From: Mycobacterium paraseoulense
GTDB lineage: Bacteria > Actinomycetota > Actinomycetes > Mycobacteriales > Mycobacteriaceae
Direction of reading: 5' to 3'
Assembly: GCF_010731655.1 (NCBI RefSeq)
Contig: NZ_AP022619.1
Location: forward strand, 682,001 to 746,000
Length of the DNA: 64,000 nucleotides
The position numbers were made by a program, and so were the translations under genes. Below the pieces are notes generated by a model. The model had not been told where the DNA came from, ran no database searches, and saw only the letters and a list, made by a program, of their open reading frames with translations. Below are positions 8,711 to 17,157 of the stretch, piece by piece. Within the stretch, counting starts at the first letter, position 1. Every line of letters starts with the position of its first letter.

Positions 8711-9154
8711 ATGACCGGCCAAGTCTTTTACGAGGACGTCGAGGTGGGCCAGCGCATGCCAGAGCTCACCGTGAGCGTCGACGAGACGCAGTTGTTCTTC
8801 TTCAGCGCCGCCACCTACAACGGTCACCGCATCCACTACGACAAGGATTGGGCGCGCACGGTCGAAGGTTACGACGACGTCCTGGTCCACGGCCCGTTGC
8901 AGGCCGCGCTCCTCGGCCGGGCCATCGGGGACTGGATCGGCGGGCGCGGCCGGCTGGTGTCCTTCGCCGTGCAGAACCGGGCGGTCGCCCACCCCGGCCA
9001 GCCGCTGACCTTCGGCGGCACGGTCACCGGCAAACGGCTCTCCGACGAAAGCGCGGGGCTGGTGGACCTCGAGATCGCCGGCCGCCGGGGGGAGACGGTG
9101 CTGACGCCCGGAACGGCGACCGTCGAGCTGCCCCGACGCGGAAACCGGTCGTGA
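8711..9154 (+). CDS. MaoC family enoyl-CoA hydratase subunit
   Basis: 147 residues, with AGGAG just before ATG 8711. The hydratase signature appears as SAATYNGHRIHYD, the YN-H-RIH-D variant found in several MaoC hydratases, with His and Asp kept. HGPLQAALLGRAI forms the long central helix. It is the probable catalytic partner of the preceding protein, as ChsH1 is of ChsH2. Its stop overlaps the thiolase-fold gene by four bases. The expected product is a 3-hydroxyacyl-CoA, tertiary if the substrate is alpha- or beta-branched. Confidence 0.85.
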   Translation: MTGQVFYEDVEVGQRMPELTVSVDETQLFFFSAATYNGHRIHYDKDWARTVEGYDDVLVHGPLQAALLGRAIGDWIGGRGRLVSFAVQNRAVAHPGQPLTFGGTVTGKRLSDESAGLVDLEIAGRRGETVLTPGTATVELPRRGNRS

Positions 9155-10353
9155 CCGGCCTGCGCGGCGAGGCCGCGATCGTCGGCATCGCCGAACTGCC
9201 GGCCGAACGCCGTCCCACCCGCACGCCGCTGTTCACCCTCGACCAGTACGCGTTGCTCGCCAAGATGGTGATCGAGGACGCCGGCGTCGACGCCGCACGC
9301 GTCAACGGCTTGCTGACCCACGGCATCGCCGAGTCGGCGATGTTCGCGCCGGCCACGCTGTGTGAATACCTCGGGCTGGCACTGGATTTCGGCGAGCGGG
9401 TCGACCTCGGCGGGGCCACTGCGGCGGGCATGATCTGGCGGGCCGCGGCCGCCGTGGAGCTCGGTATCTGCGACACGGTGCTGGCCGTGGTGCCCGGATC
9501 GGCATCGCAACCGCAGTCCGAGAAGCGGCCGCCGCCGGCCCCGAATTGGTACGGGGCGTCGTCGAACAACTACGGGTCCCCGCAGGCGGAATTCGAGATC
9601 CCCTACGGCAACGTGGGGCAGAACGCGCCGTATGCGCAGATCGCCCAGCGCTACGGCGCCGAGTTCGGCTACGACCCCGCGGCGGTGGCCAAGATCGCCG
9701 TCGACCAACGCGCCAACGCCTGCGCCCATCCCGGCGCGGTCTTCCACGGCACCCCGATCACGGTCGACGACGTCCTCGGAAGCCCGATGATCGCCGACCC
9801 CATTCACATGCTGGAGACCGTGATGCGGGTGCACGGGGGAGCGGGCGTCCTGATCGCCGACGCCGACATCGCCCGGCGCGGCCGCCACCGCCCCGTGTGG
9901 ATCACGGGTTTCGGCGAACACATCGCGTTCAAGACCCCGACCTACGCCGAGGACCTGCTGCGCACCCCAATCGCCCGCGCCGCCGACCGGGCGTTCGCGA
10001 TGGCCGGCCTCACCCGCTCCGACGTGGACGTGGCGTCGATCTACGACTGCTACACCATCACCGTGCTGATGACCCTCGAAGACGCCGGCTTCTGCGACAA
10101 GGGCCGGGGGATGTCGTGGATCGCCGGCCGCGACCTCACCTGCCGCGGCGACTTTCCCCTCAACACAGCCGGTGGGCAACTGTCGTTCGGTCAGGCCGGC
10201 ATGGCCGGCGGCATGCACCACGTCGTCGACGGTGCCCGGCAGATCATGGGCCGGGCCCGCGACGCGCAGGTACGCGACTGCCACACCGCGTTCGTCACCG
10301 GCAACGGCGGCATCATGAGCGAGCAGGTCGCGCTGCTGATGCGGGGGGACTAG
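9151..10353 (+). CDS. Thiolase-fold lipid-transfer protein (Ltp2-like), predicted retro-aldol lyase subunit
   Basis: 400 residues from GTG 9151. The fold is a degenerate thiolase: the position of the thiolase nucleophilic Cys reads VDLGGATAAG, with no Cys, and the second active-site stretch is SIYDCYTITVLM. The C-terminal GNGGIMSEQVALLM is typical of the SCP-X/Ltp group. Ltp2 of M. tuberculosis splits a 3-hydroxy-steroid-CoA by a retro-aldol reaction together with the DUF35 domain of ChsH2, using Tyr rather than Cys. The adjacent DUF35 gene two bases downstream supports the same chemistry. The substrate may differ from cholesterol. A plain 3-ketoacyl thiolase is unlikely without the Cys. Confidence 0.85.
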   Translation: MTGLRGEAAIVGIAELPAERRPTRTPLFTLDQYALLAKMVIEDAGVDAARVNGLLTHGIAESAMFAPATLCEYLGLALDFGERVDLGGATAAGMIWRAAAAVELGICDTVLAVVPGSASQPQSEKRPPPAPNWYGASSNNYGSPQAEFEIPYGNVGQNAPYAQIAQRYGAEFGYDPAAVAKIAVDQRANACAHPGAVFHGTPITVDDVLGSPMIADPIHMLETVMRVHGGAGVLIADADIARRGRHRPVWITGFGEHIAFKTPTYAEDLLRTPIARAADRAFAMAGLTRSDVDVASIYDCYTITVLMTLEDAGFCDKGRGMSWIAGRDLTCRGDFPLNTAGGQLSFGQAGMAGGMHHVVDGARQIMGRARDAQVRDCHTAFVTGNGGIMSEQVALLMRGD

Positions 10354-10355
10354 CG

Positions 10356-10757
10356 ATGGACATCCCCGTTCCCGAACCGACGCCGGTGTCGCGGCCCTTC
10401 TGGGATGCCCTGGCCCGGCACCGCATCCTGATCCAGTACTCGCCCTCGCTGGGGCGCTACGTGTTCTATCCGCGCACACTCGCCCCGGGAACGTTGGCCG
10501 ACGACCTGGAATGGCGTGAAATCGACGGCGCCGGAACGCTGTACACGTTCACGATCGCCCGCCGGCCCACCGGCCCGCCCTGGGCGGACGCGCTGCCACA
10601 GCTGCCCGCCGTCGTGCGGTGGGACGCCGGACCGAAAGTCAGCACCGAATTGGTCGACGTCGAGCCAGGCGACGTCCATATCGGCATGCGGGTCGCGCCG
10701 GTGTTCTACGATCTGCCCGAAGACGGAATCACCCTATTGAAGTACCGGCCGGCGTGA
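10356..10757 (+). CDS. DUF35 / OB-fold protein, partner of the Ltp2-like protein
   Basis: 133 residues. The C-terminal OB-fold is recognisable (GAGTLYTFTIARRP, LVDVEPGDVHIGMRVAPVF). DUF35 proteins usually open with a rubredoxin-like zinc knuckle of four Cys. Here that part reads LIQYSPSLGRYVFYPR and contains no Cys at all, so zinc binding looks lost. In the cholesterol pathway a DUF35 domain fused to ChsH2 is needed for Ltp2 aldolase activity; here it is a free protein, two bases after the Ltp2-like gene. A 27-base gap with a good ribosome binding site separates it from the esterase. Confidence 0.85.
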   Translation: MDIPVPEPTPVSRPFWDALARHRILIQYSPSLGRYVFYPRTLAPGTLADDLEWREIDGAGTLYTFTIARRPTGPPWADALPQLPAVVRWDAGPKVSTELVDVEPGDVHIGMRVAPVFYDLPEDGITLLKYRPA

Positions 10758-10784
10758 CCCTCCACGACGAGGTCGGAGGTGTAC

Positions 10785-11741
10785 ATGGACGACCCCTTTG
10801 ACGGCGTCCGGGCGATGTTGCGCGAGTTGGACGCGGGATTCCCGCGCGTCGAGACCATGACCGCCGCGCAGGCCCGCGCGGCCGTCGCCGAGCGGCGCCG
10901 GCCCGTCGACAACCTCGACGACGTCCGCCGCACCGAAGAACGGTCGATTCCCGGCCCCGCCGGCAGCATCCCGGTGCGGATCTATCACCCGCACGGCGAG
11001 CCACAGGACGACCGCGCCGCGATCGTGTTCTGCCATGGCGGTGGATTCGTGTTGTGCGACATCGACTCCCACGACGGCTTCTGCCGTGCCCTGTCCCGCG
11101 GCACCCGGGCGGTCGTCGTGTCGGTCGACTACCGGCTCGCCCCCGAACACCCCGCTCCAGCGGCCGCCCTGGACGCCTTCGCGGCGTTCCGCTGGGTGGT
11201 CGACCACGCGTCCGAACTGGGCATCGACCCGGCGCGGACGGCCATCGCCGGAGACAGCGCCGGCGGCAACCTCGCCGCGGTCACCGCCATTCGGTGCCGG
11301 GAAAGCGCGGTGGCCGGGCCCGCCGCGCAACTCCTGGTCTATCCGGTCATCGATCCGAGTTTCGACACCGACAGCTATCGGCGCTGTGCCACCGGTTTCT
11401 TCCTGACCGCCGCCGCCATGCAGTGGTACTGGCGCCAGTACCTCGGCACCGGAACCGCCTGTGCCGAAACGGCTTTGGTGGCACCGGCCCGCGTGGATTC
11501 GCACGCCGACCTCCCACCCGCGGTGATCGTCACCGCCGGCCTCGATCCGCTGCACAGCGAGGGGTGCGACTACGCGCGCCGGCTACGCGACGCCGGGGTG
11601 CCCGTGGTGCACCGTGATTTCCCGGGTCTGTTCCACGGCTTCCTGACCATCCCGTCCTTCCCACCGGCGGCCTCGGCGCTCGACCTGATCTGTGCCGACC
11701 TTCGTGGGCTGCTCCGGTCGACCGTCGGCGAGGCGACATGA
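10785..11741 (+). CDS. Alpha/beta hydrolase, HSL/Lip family esterase
   Basis: 318 residues. HGGG oxyanion motif (FCHGGGFVLCD, about residue 84), nucleophile elbow GDSAGG (Ser158), Asp in TAGLDPLHSEG and His in GLFHGFLTI make a full triad. GGAGG five bases before ATG 10785 favours that start over GTG 10779. The gene overlaps the monooxygenase start by four bases (ATGA). An esterase beside a Baeyer-Villiger-type enzyme is a common pairing: the monooxygenase turns a ketone into an ester and the esterase opens it. This context is the best hint to its role. Confidence 0.88.
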   Translation: MDDPFDGVRAMLRELDAGFPRVETMTAAQARAAVAERRRPVDNLDDVRRTEERSIPGPAGSIPVRIYHPHGEPQDDRAAIVFCHGGGFVLCDIDSHDGFCRALSRGTRAVVVSVDYRLAPEHPAPAAALDAFAAFRWVVDHASELGIDPARTAIAGDSAGGNLAAVTAIRCRESAVAGPAAQLLVYPVIDPSFDTDSYRRCATGFFLTAAAMQWYWRQYLGTGTACAETALVAPARVDSHADLPPAVIVTAGLDPLHSEGCDYARRLRDAGVPVVHRDFPGLFHGFLTIPSFPPAASALDLICADLRGLLRSTVGEAT

Positions 11742-13348
11742 GCCGCGATGCGGGGGCCGCCGTGGCCGACGTGATCGTTATCGGTGCGGGGTTCGCCGGG
11801 CTCTACGCCGTGCACCGGGCCGCGTCGGCCGGCCTGTCGGTGATCGGCCTCGAGGCGGCGCCCGACGTGGGCGGCACCTGGTATTGGAACCGCTACCCGG
11901 GTGCCCGGTGCGACGTCGAAAGTGTGGACTATTCCTACTCGTTCGATGAGGAACTCCAGCAGAGCTGGACGTGGACCGAGCGGTTCGCCGCGCAACCGGA
12001 GATCCTTGCCTACCTGCGCCACGTCGCCGACCGGTTCGATCTGCGCCGCCACTACCGGTTCGGGGTCGACGTTACCGGCGCCGCCTTCGGAGAAGGCCGA
12101 TGGCGGGTCCGCACCCGAGACCAGCGCACCTACGCCGCCCGGTTCCTCGTCGCCGCGACGGGCTGCCTGTCGGCGGTCAACCGGCCGGATATCCCCGGTG
12201 TCGACGACTTCGCCGGCGAGGTGTACTTCACCGCTGCGTGGCCGCGCCAGGACCCCGACCTGCGCGGCAAGCGGGTGGGCCTGATCGGCACGGGATCCTC
12301 TGGCATCCAGGCGGTTCCGATCGTCGCCGCCCAGGCCGATCGGCTGGTGGTGTTCCAGCGATCCGCGAACTACAGCATCCCGATGCCCAACCGCCCCTGG
12401 ACGCCGGAGGAACAACAACAGATCCGGGAGCAGTATCCCGAGCGTCGCCGCATCTCCGCCTACGCGGCATCGGGCACACCGCACGGCACGTACCACAAGA
12501 AGGCGGTCGACACCGACCCGCAGGAGCGCATCGACGCGTTGTGGCGGCGCTGGCGCGAGGGTGGCGTGCTGTTCGCCAAGACCTTCCCGGACCAGAACTC
12601 CGACCTGGCCGCCAACCACATCGCGCGGGAATTCGCCGAGGAGCGCATCCGCGAAATCGTGGCCGATCCCCTCGTCGCCGGCGATCTCATCCCCGCCGAC
12701 CACCCGATCGGGACGAAGCGAATCTGCACCGACGCCGGCTATTACGCGACGTTCAACCGGGACAACGTCCGGTTGGTGAACCTGCGCCGCGAACCGATCG
12801 AGGCGATCACCGCCGGCGGCGTGCGGACGAGCGCCGCGACGTATCCCTGCGACGTGCTGGTCTTCGCCACCGGCTTCGACGCGCTGACGGGTGCGCTGAC
12901 CCGCATCGACCCGGTGGGGCCCAGGGGAGTGCGACTGCGCGACGTGTGGGCCGACGGCCCCCTGACCTTCCTCGGGCTGATGGTGCCCGGCCTGCCGAAC
13001 CTGTTCGCCGTCAGCGGGCCCGGCAGCCCCTCGGTGCTGGCCAACATGGTGCTGCACGCCGAGGTTCAGGTCGACTGGGTCATCGAGCTGATCTCGGCCG
13101 TCCGCCGCCTCGGGGTGACGGAGGTCGAACCGCGCCGCGACGCCGCCGAGGCCTGGACGGACCATGTCGCGGAGGCGGCCGAGCAGACGCTGTTCCCGAA
13201 AGCGGCGTCGTCGTGGTATCTGGGCGCCAATATCGAAGGCAAGAAGCGGGTCTTCATGCCTTACGCGGGTGGGTTCGGCACCTATCGGCGCCACTGCGAC
13301 GACGTGGCGCGTCGGGATTACGCCGGGCTGGTGCTCACCACCCGATGA
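11738..13348 (+). CDS. Baeyer-Villiger-type flavin monooxygenase with altered fingerprint
   Basis: 536 residues. The FAD-binding GAGFAGLYAVHRA is N-terminal; the NADPH Rossmann motif GTGSSGIQAVP is central; the cyclohexanone-monooxygenase features EAAPDVGGTWYWNRYPG and CDVES are clear. The Baeyer-Villiger fingerprint FxGxxxHxxxWP is present as FAGEVYFTAAWP, with Phe in place of the His, confirmed in the DNA (tac ttc acc). In studied enzymes the His is important for NADPH-linked turnover, so activity may be altered. It overlaps both neighbours by four bases, tying it to the esterase and the acyl-CoA ligase. Likely role: oxygen insertion into a ketone or cyclic ketone. Confidence 0.88.
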   Translation: MSRDAGAAVADVIVIGAGFAGLYAVHRAASAGLSVIGLEAAPDVGGTWYWNRYPGARCDVESVDYSYSFDEELQQSWTWTERFAAQPEILAYLRHVADRFDLRRHYRFGVDVTGAAFGEGRWRVRTRDQRTYAARFLVAATGCLSAVNRPDIPGVDDFAGEVYFTAAWPRQDPDLRGKRVGLIGTGSSGIQAVPIVAAQADRLVVFQRSANYSIPMPNRPWTPEEQQQIREQYPERRRISAYAASGTPHGTYHKKAVDTDPQERIDALWRRWREGGVLFAKTFPDQNSDLAANHIAREFAEERIREIVADPLVAGDLIPADHPIGTKRICTDAGYYATFNRDNVRLVNLRREPIEAITAGGVRTSAATYPCDVLVFATGFDALTGALTRIDPVGPRGVRLRDVWADGPLTFLGLMVPGLPNLFAVSGPGSPSVLANMVLHAEVQVDWVIELISAVRRLGVTEVEPRRDAAEAWTDHVAEAAEQTLFPKAASSWYLGANIEGKKRVFMPYAGGFGTYRRHCDDVARRDYAGLVLTTR

Positions 13349-14934
13349 TCGAGACGGTTCAGCAACTGCTGCGGCAGCGCCGGCACGACGACACCCCGGC
13401 GCTCGCCCACGGCGACCGCGTGTGGACCTGGCGAGAACACCTCGCGGAGGCCGAGGCGGAGGCCGCCGCGCTGATCGCCGTCGCCGACCCTTCCCGTCCG
13501 CTGCACGTCGGGGCCCTGCTGCCGAACTCCCCGGCGATGCTGCGCGCCATGGCCGCGGCCGCGCTGGGCGGCTACGTGCTGTGCGGGATCAACACGACGC
13601 GGCGCGGGGCGGGGCTGCTGGCCGACATTCGACGCTCCGACTGCCAGCTGCTGCTCGCCGACCCCGAACACCTCGCGCTGTTGGATGGCTTGGACCTCAA
13701 CGGCATTCAGGTGCTCGACGTGACCGGCGCACGCTACGCCGAACTGGTCTCCGCGGCGCCGCCCCTGGTTCCGCACCGCGAGGTCACCGGCGGCGACACC
13801 CTGATGATGATCTTCACCTCGGGGACCAGTGGCGACCCGAAGGTCGTCCGGCTGGCCCACGCGATGGCGATCATGTGCGGCGCCAGCCTGATCTTCCAGT
13901 ACGACATCACCGCCGCCGACGTCTGCTACCTGTCGATGCCGCTCTTTCACTCCAACGGTGTCGCCGCAGGATGGGCGGTCGCCATCGGCGCCGGCGCCAC
14001 CATGGTCCCGGCCAGGTTCTCGCCGTCCCGCTTCCTGGACGACGTGCGGCGCCACCGCGTGACGTACCTCAACTATGTCGGCAAGCCCCTCGCGTTGATC
14101 CTGTCCACTCCGGAGCGGCCCGACGACGCGGACAACCCGCTGCGGGTGGCGTTCGGCAACGAGGCGACCGACCGCGACATCGCCGAATTCGCAAGGCGGT
14201 TCGGCTGCCGGGTGGTGGACAGCTTCGGCTCCAGCGAGTTCGCGGTGATCGTCGTCCGTGAGGACGGCACCCCGCCGGGATCGATCGGCAGGCCGTACCC
14301 GGGCGTGAGCGTGTACAACTCGACGACGCTCACCGAGTGCGCCGTCGCCGAATTCGACGAACACGGGGCGCTGACGAATTTCGACGACGCGGTCGGCGAG
14401 CTCGTCAACACCCAGGGCGCGGGGCCGTTCGCCGGCTACTACAACGACCCGGCGGCCACGGCCGAGCGCATGCGGCACGGCATGTACTGGTCCGGCGACC
14501 TGGCCTACCGGGACGCCGACGGCTGGATCTACCTCGCCGGACGCACCGCGGACTGGATGCGGGTGGACGGCGAGAACCTGGCGGCGGGGCCGATCGAGCG
14601 CATCCTGGGACGCCTGCCCGAGGTCAGCCAGGTCGCGGTCTACGCGGTGCCCGACGACCGGGTCGGCGATCAGGTGATGGCCGCGCTGGTGTTGCGCGCC
14701 GGTACGCGGTTGACGCCGGATCGCTTCGCCAAATTCCTTGCCGCGCAACCTGACCTGTCGCCCAAAGCCTGGCCCCGATATGTGCGCATCAACGCCGACC
14801 TGCCGACGACCGCGACCAACAAGATCCTCAAGCGTGCGCTGATTGCCGCGGGCGTCAGCGCGGAGGGCGGCGTCTTGTGGACGCGCCCGGCGCGCGGCAC
14901 CGCCTACCGTCAGCTGACGGCTTCGTCGGCCTGA
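13345..14934 (+). CDS. fadD: Acyl-CoA synthetase, FadD1/FadD17-like
   Basis: 529 residues. AMP-binding motifs: P-loop IFTSGTSGDPKVV, GNEATDRDI, DSFGSSEFAV, the ATP-binding YWSGDLAYRDADGW and the C-terminal hinge GRTADWMRVDGENL, with the catalytic Lys in TATNKILKR. It resembles FadD17 by recall; M. tuberculosis also has fadD1 (Rv1750c) near Rv1747, so synteny points to FadD1, and I cannot separate the two. Role: activation of the acid released by the esterase, feeding the dehydrogenase-hydratase-aldolase genes of the same operon. It is the last gene of the operon and overlaps the end of the convergent membrane-protein gene. Confidence 0.9.
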   Translation: MIETVQQLLRQRRHDDTPALAHGDRVWTWREHLAEAEAEAAALIAVADPSRPLHVGALLPNSPAMLRAMAAAALGGYVLCGINTTRRGAGLLADIRRSDCQLLLADPEHLALLDGLDLNGIQVLDVTGARYAELVSAAPPLVPHREVTGGDTLMMIFTSGTSGDPKVVRLAHAMAIMCGASLIFQYDITAADVCYLSMPLFHSNGVAAGWAVAIGAGATMVPARFSPSRFLDDVRRHRVTYLNYVGKPLALILSTPERPDDADNPLRVAFGNEATDRDIAEFARRFGCRVVDSFGSSEFAVIVVREDGTPPGSIGRPYPGVSVYNSTTLTECAVAEFDEHGALTNFDDAVGELVNTQGAGPFAGYYNDPAATAERMRHGMYWSGDLAYRDADGWIYLAGRTADWMRVDGENLAAGPIERILGRLPEVSQVAVYAVPDDRVGDQVMAALVLRAGTRLTPDRFAKFLAAQPDLSPKAWPRYVRINADLPTTATNKILKRALIAAGVSAEGGVLWTRPARGTAYRQLTASSA

Positions 14935-15785
14935 GCCGGATCAGCGACCGCGTGCGGCGCTTCACCGAACCGCGCCAGCACGAGTGTCGCCGACACCGCC
15001 ACCACGAAGCCCGCGATGACCAGCCAGCCGAGCCCGTCGCGCGCGCTGTCGCCCAGCCACACCGCTCCGACGAACGCGGGCGCGACGGTCTCACCGACGA
15101 CCATCCCCGCGACGGCCGTGGTCACCGAGCCGCGGTGCAGGGCGGAGGTCAGCAACAGGAAACCGGCGGCCCCGCCGGCGGCCGCCGCATACAGCGCCGG
15201 GTTGGCGTAGAAGGCGCGTTCGGTCGGATCGATCACCTCGATCAGCCGCACGCCGACCTCGATGACCCCGAAACCGGTCCCGGCCGCCAGCCCCAGCGCC
15301 AGCGCCCGCGGCCGGTCCGGCAGCCGGCCCGCCACGGCGCCGGCGACGAATATGGTGGCCGACACACCGAGCAAAGCCCAGCCGAGCCCGGCCGGGGCGT
15401 GCCGGAAGTGCCCCGGGCCCGCCGCGAGTGCGAGCACGACGAGGCTGGCGCAGACCACGCCCACCGCGGTCCATTCCCCCCGCGACAACCGTGCCGACAG
15501 CAGCCATGCGGACGCGACGCCGGTCACCGCGATCGACGCGGCCAGCGCCGCGGCGACCACGTAGATGGGTACCAGGCGCAACGCCGCCACCTGAAGGAGG
15601 AAGCCGATCCCGTCGAGGCCGACGCCGACGACGTAGCGCCATTGCCGCGCGGCGCGCATCAGCAGCACGGTGTCGACACCCGAGCCGCTGCCGGCCTCCA
15701 CCGAACGCGTCGCCGCTGCCTGTAGCACCGACGCCGTGCCGTAGCAGACGGAGCAGCCGAGCGCGAGCAGGAATCCGATCAGCAC
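14910..15785 (-). CDS. DMT/EamA-like integral membrane protein
   Basis: 291 residues from GTG 15785 with about nine or ten hydrophobic helices. The first helix is LIGFLLALGCSVCYGTAS and a second inverted half begins near GLGWALLGVSATIFV, as in two-repeat drug/metabolite transporters. The frame opens at 15887, but the first 34 residues are Arg/Pro-rich; GTG 15785 places the first helix directly at the N-terminus. Substrate unknown. The 3' end overlaps the convergent ligase gene by 25 bases, so transcriptional read-through between the two operons is possible. Confidence 0.75.
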   Translation of the reverse strand: MLIGFLLALGCSVCYGTASVLQAAATRSVEAGSGSGVDTVLLMRAARQWRYVVGVGLDGIGFLLQVAALRLVPIYVVAAALAASIAVTGVASAWLLSARLSRGEWTAVGVVCASLVVLALAAGPGHFRHAPAGLGWALLGVSATIFVAGAVAGRLPDRPRALALGLAAGTGFGVIEVGVRLIEVIDPTERAFYANPALYAAAAGGAAGFLLLTSALHRGSVTTAVAGMVVGETVAPAFVGAVWLGDSARDGLGWLVIAGFVVAVSATLVLARFGEAPHAVADPAQADEAVS

Positions 15786-16031
15786 ACGTCGAACAATAGG
15801 CCTCCGGCCGGGCAGGTGCGGGCGGGCGGCTCGCTGGGAATCCTCTGAACAAATGTTTGGGCGACGGCCCGTGTGGGCACCTGACAACTACGCATGGCTT
15901 CGGGCCCAGTCGGGGCCCCAATGAGAATTGGTGAACAGCCATGCGTTGTCTTTGTGTTCATTGACTGTCTGTCAAACAAGTGCGCTGCAAGGCAATTCAA
16001 AGTGGACGTTTAAACTCAGTGTACAACTGTG

Positions 16032-16037
16032 TACTCT
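16032..16037 (+). promoter_or_regulatory. -10 box for leaderless mRNA of the reductase-desaturase operon
   Basis: TACTCT ends six bases before ATG 16044 and there is no ribosome binding site, so the transcript probably starts at the ATG. Two direct copies of GTGTAC (16019-16024 and 16029-16034) overlap the box and could bind a regulator. Confidence 0.55.
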
Positions 16038-16043
16038 AGCGCC

Positions 16044-17141
16044 ATGGCTGAACGAGGCGCGGAACCCCAGGTCCCACGCGGACGCCGGCTGTTCCTGCGG
16101 GCCGTGCGGCGGTTGTTCAGCCCGCTGCAGCCGGACGACTATCTGGAGATGATCAACCCGCTCTGGACCACCAAAGAGCTGCGCGGGAGGGTCGAGGCCA
16201 TCGAGCAACAGGGCTCGGAAGCTGCCAGCGTCCTGATTCGCCCCGGTTACGAGTGGCCCGGGCACAAGCCCGGTCAGTACGTGCGCCTCGGCGTGGTCAT
16301 CGACGGTGTGTACCACTGGCGGGCGTACTCGCTGACATCGGATCCCGCGCCCGAGGACGGGCTGATCAGCGTCACGCCGAAGCGGGTCGACGGCGGCGTG
16401 GTGTCACCGTATCTCGTGCACAAGATTCAGCCGGGGGACCTGGTGCGGCTCGGCGAGATCGAAGGCGTGTTCACCCTGCCGGAGCCCGTGCCGGACAAGA
16501 TGCTGTTCATCAGCGCCGGCAGCGGCATCACGCCGATTATCAGCATGCTGCGCGACCTCGACCACCGCGACGAAATGCGCGACGCGGTGGTCATACATTC
16601 CGCGCGCACCCGCGAGCAGGCCATGTTCCTGTCCGCGCTGGAAGAGCTCGAGGAACGCCACGAGGGCATGCGGCTGGATCTGCGCCTCACCTCCGAACAG
16701 GGACGGCTCACACCCGCCGACTTGGACGAGGTGTGCCCCGATTGGCGCGAGCGCGAGGCGTTCTGCTCGGGTCCCGGCGAGATGCTCGACGCGCTGATCG
16801 AGCACTGGGAGGACAACGGGGATCGGGACCGCCTGCATTTCGAGCGCTTTCAGCCGAAGATCGGGGGCGACGCCAACGCCGGCGAGGGCGGCATGGTGTG
16901 CTTCCTGGACAGCGACAAGGAAGTCGAATGTGACGGGGGCACATCGATTCTCGAGGCCGGTGAGAAGGCCGGTCTCAACCTCGCTTATGGCTGTCGCATC
17001 GGAATCTGCCATACCTGCGTCGGGACGCTGAAATCGGGCAAGCTGCGCGACCTGCGCTCGGGTGACGTGATCGAACCGACCGAGCAGGACGTCCGAATCT
17101 GCATCAACACCGCCGAGGGCGACGTCGAACTCGAACTCTGA
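16044..17141 (+). CDS. Flavin/2Fe-2S oxidoreductase, electron donor to DesA3 (Rv3230c-like)
   Basis: 365 residues. N-terminal FAD domain (RAYSLTS), NAD(P) domain (FISAGSGITPIISML; FCSGPGEML) and a C-terminal plant-type 2Fe-2S ferredoxin domain with CRIGICHTC and a final Cys in RICINTAEGD. In M. tuberculosis Rv3230c passes electrons from NADPH to the DesA3 stearoyl-CoA desaturase Rv3229c, and the same gene pair is seen here with the desaturase 16 bases downstream. It is soluble and works at the membrane face. The leaderless-type promoter decides the start at 16044. The assignment rests on order plus strong resemblance by recall. Confidence 0.93.
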   Translation: MAERGAEPQVPRGRRLFLRAVRRLFSPLQPDDYLEMINPLWTTKELRGRVEAIEQQGSEAASVLIRPGYEWPGHKPGQYVRLGVVIDGVYHWRAYSLTSDPAPEDGLISVTPKRVDGGVVSPYLVHKIQPGDLVRLGEIEGVFTLPEPVPDKMLFISAGSGITPIISMLRDLDHRDEMRDAVVIHSARTREQAMFLSALEELEERHEGMRLDLRLTSEQGRLTPADLDEVCPDWREREAFCSGPGEMLDALIEHWEDNGDRDRLHFERFQPKIGGDANAGEGGMVCFLDSDKEVECDGGTSILEAGEKAGLNLAYGCRIGICHTCVGTLKSGKLRDLRSGDVIEPTEQDVRICINTAEGDVELEL

Positions 17142-17157
17142 TGGAAAGGAGCGGCTT

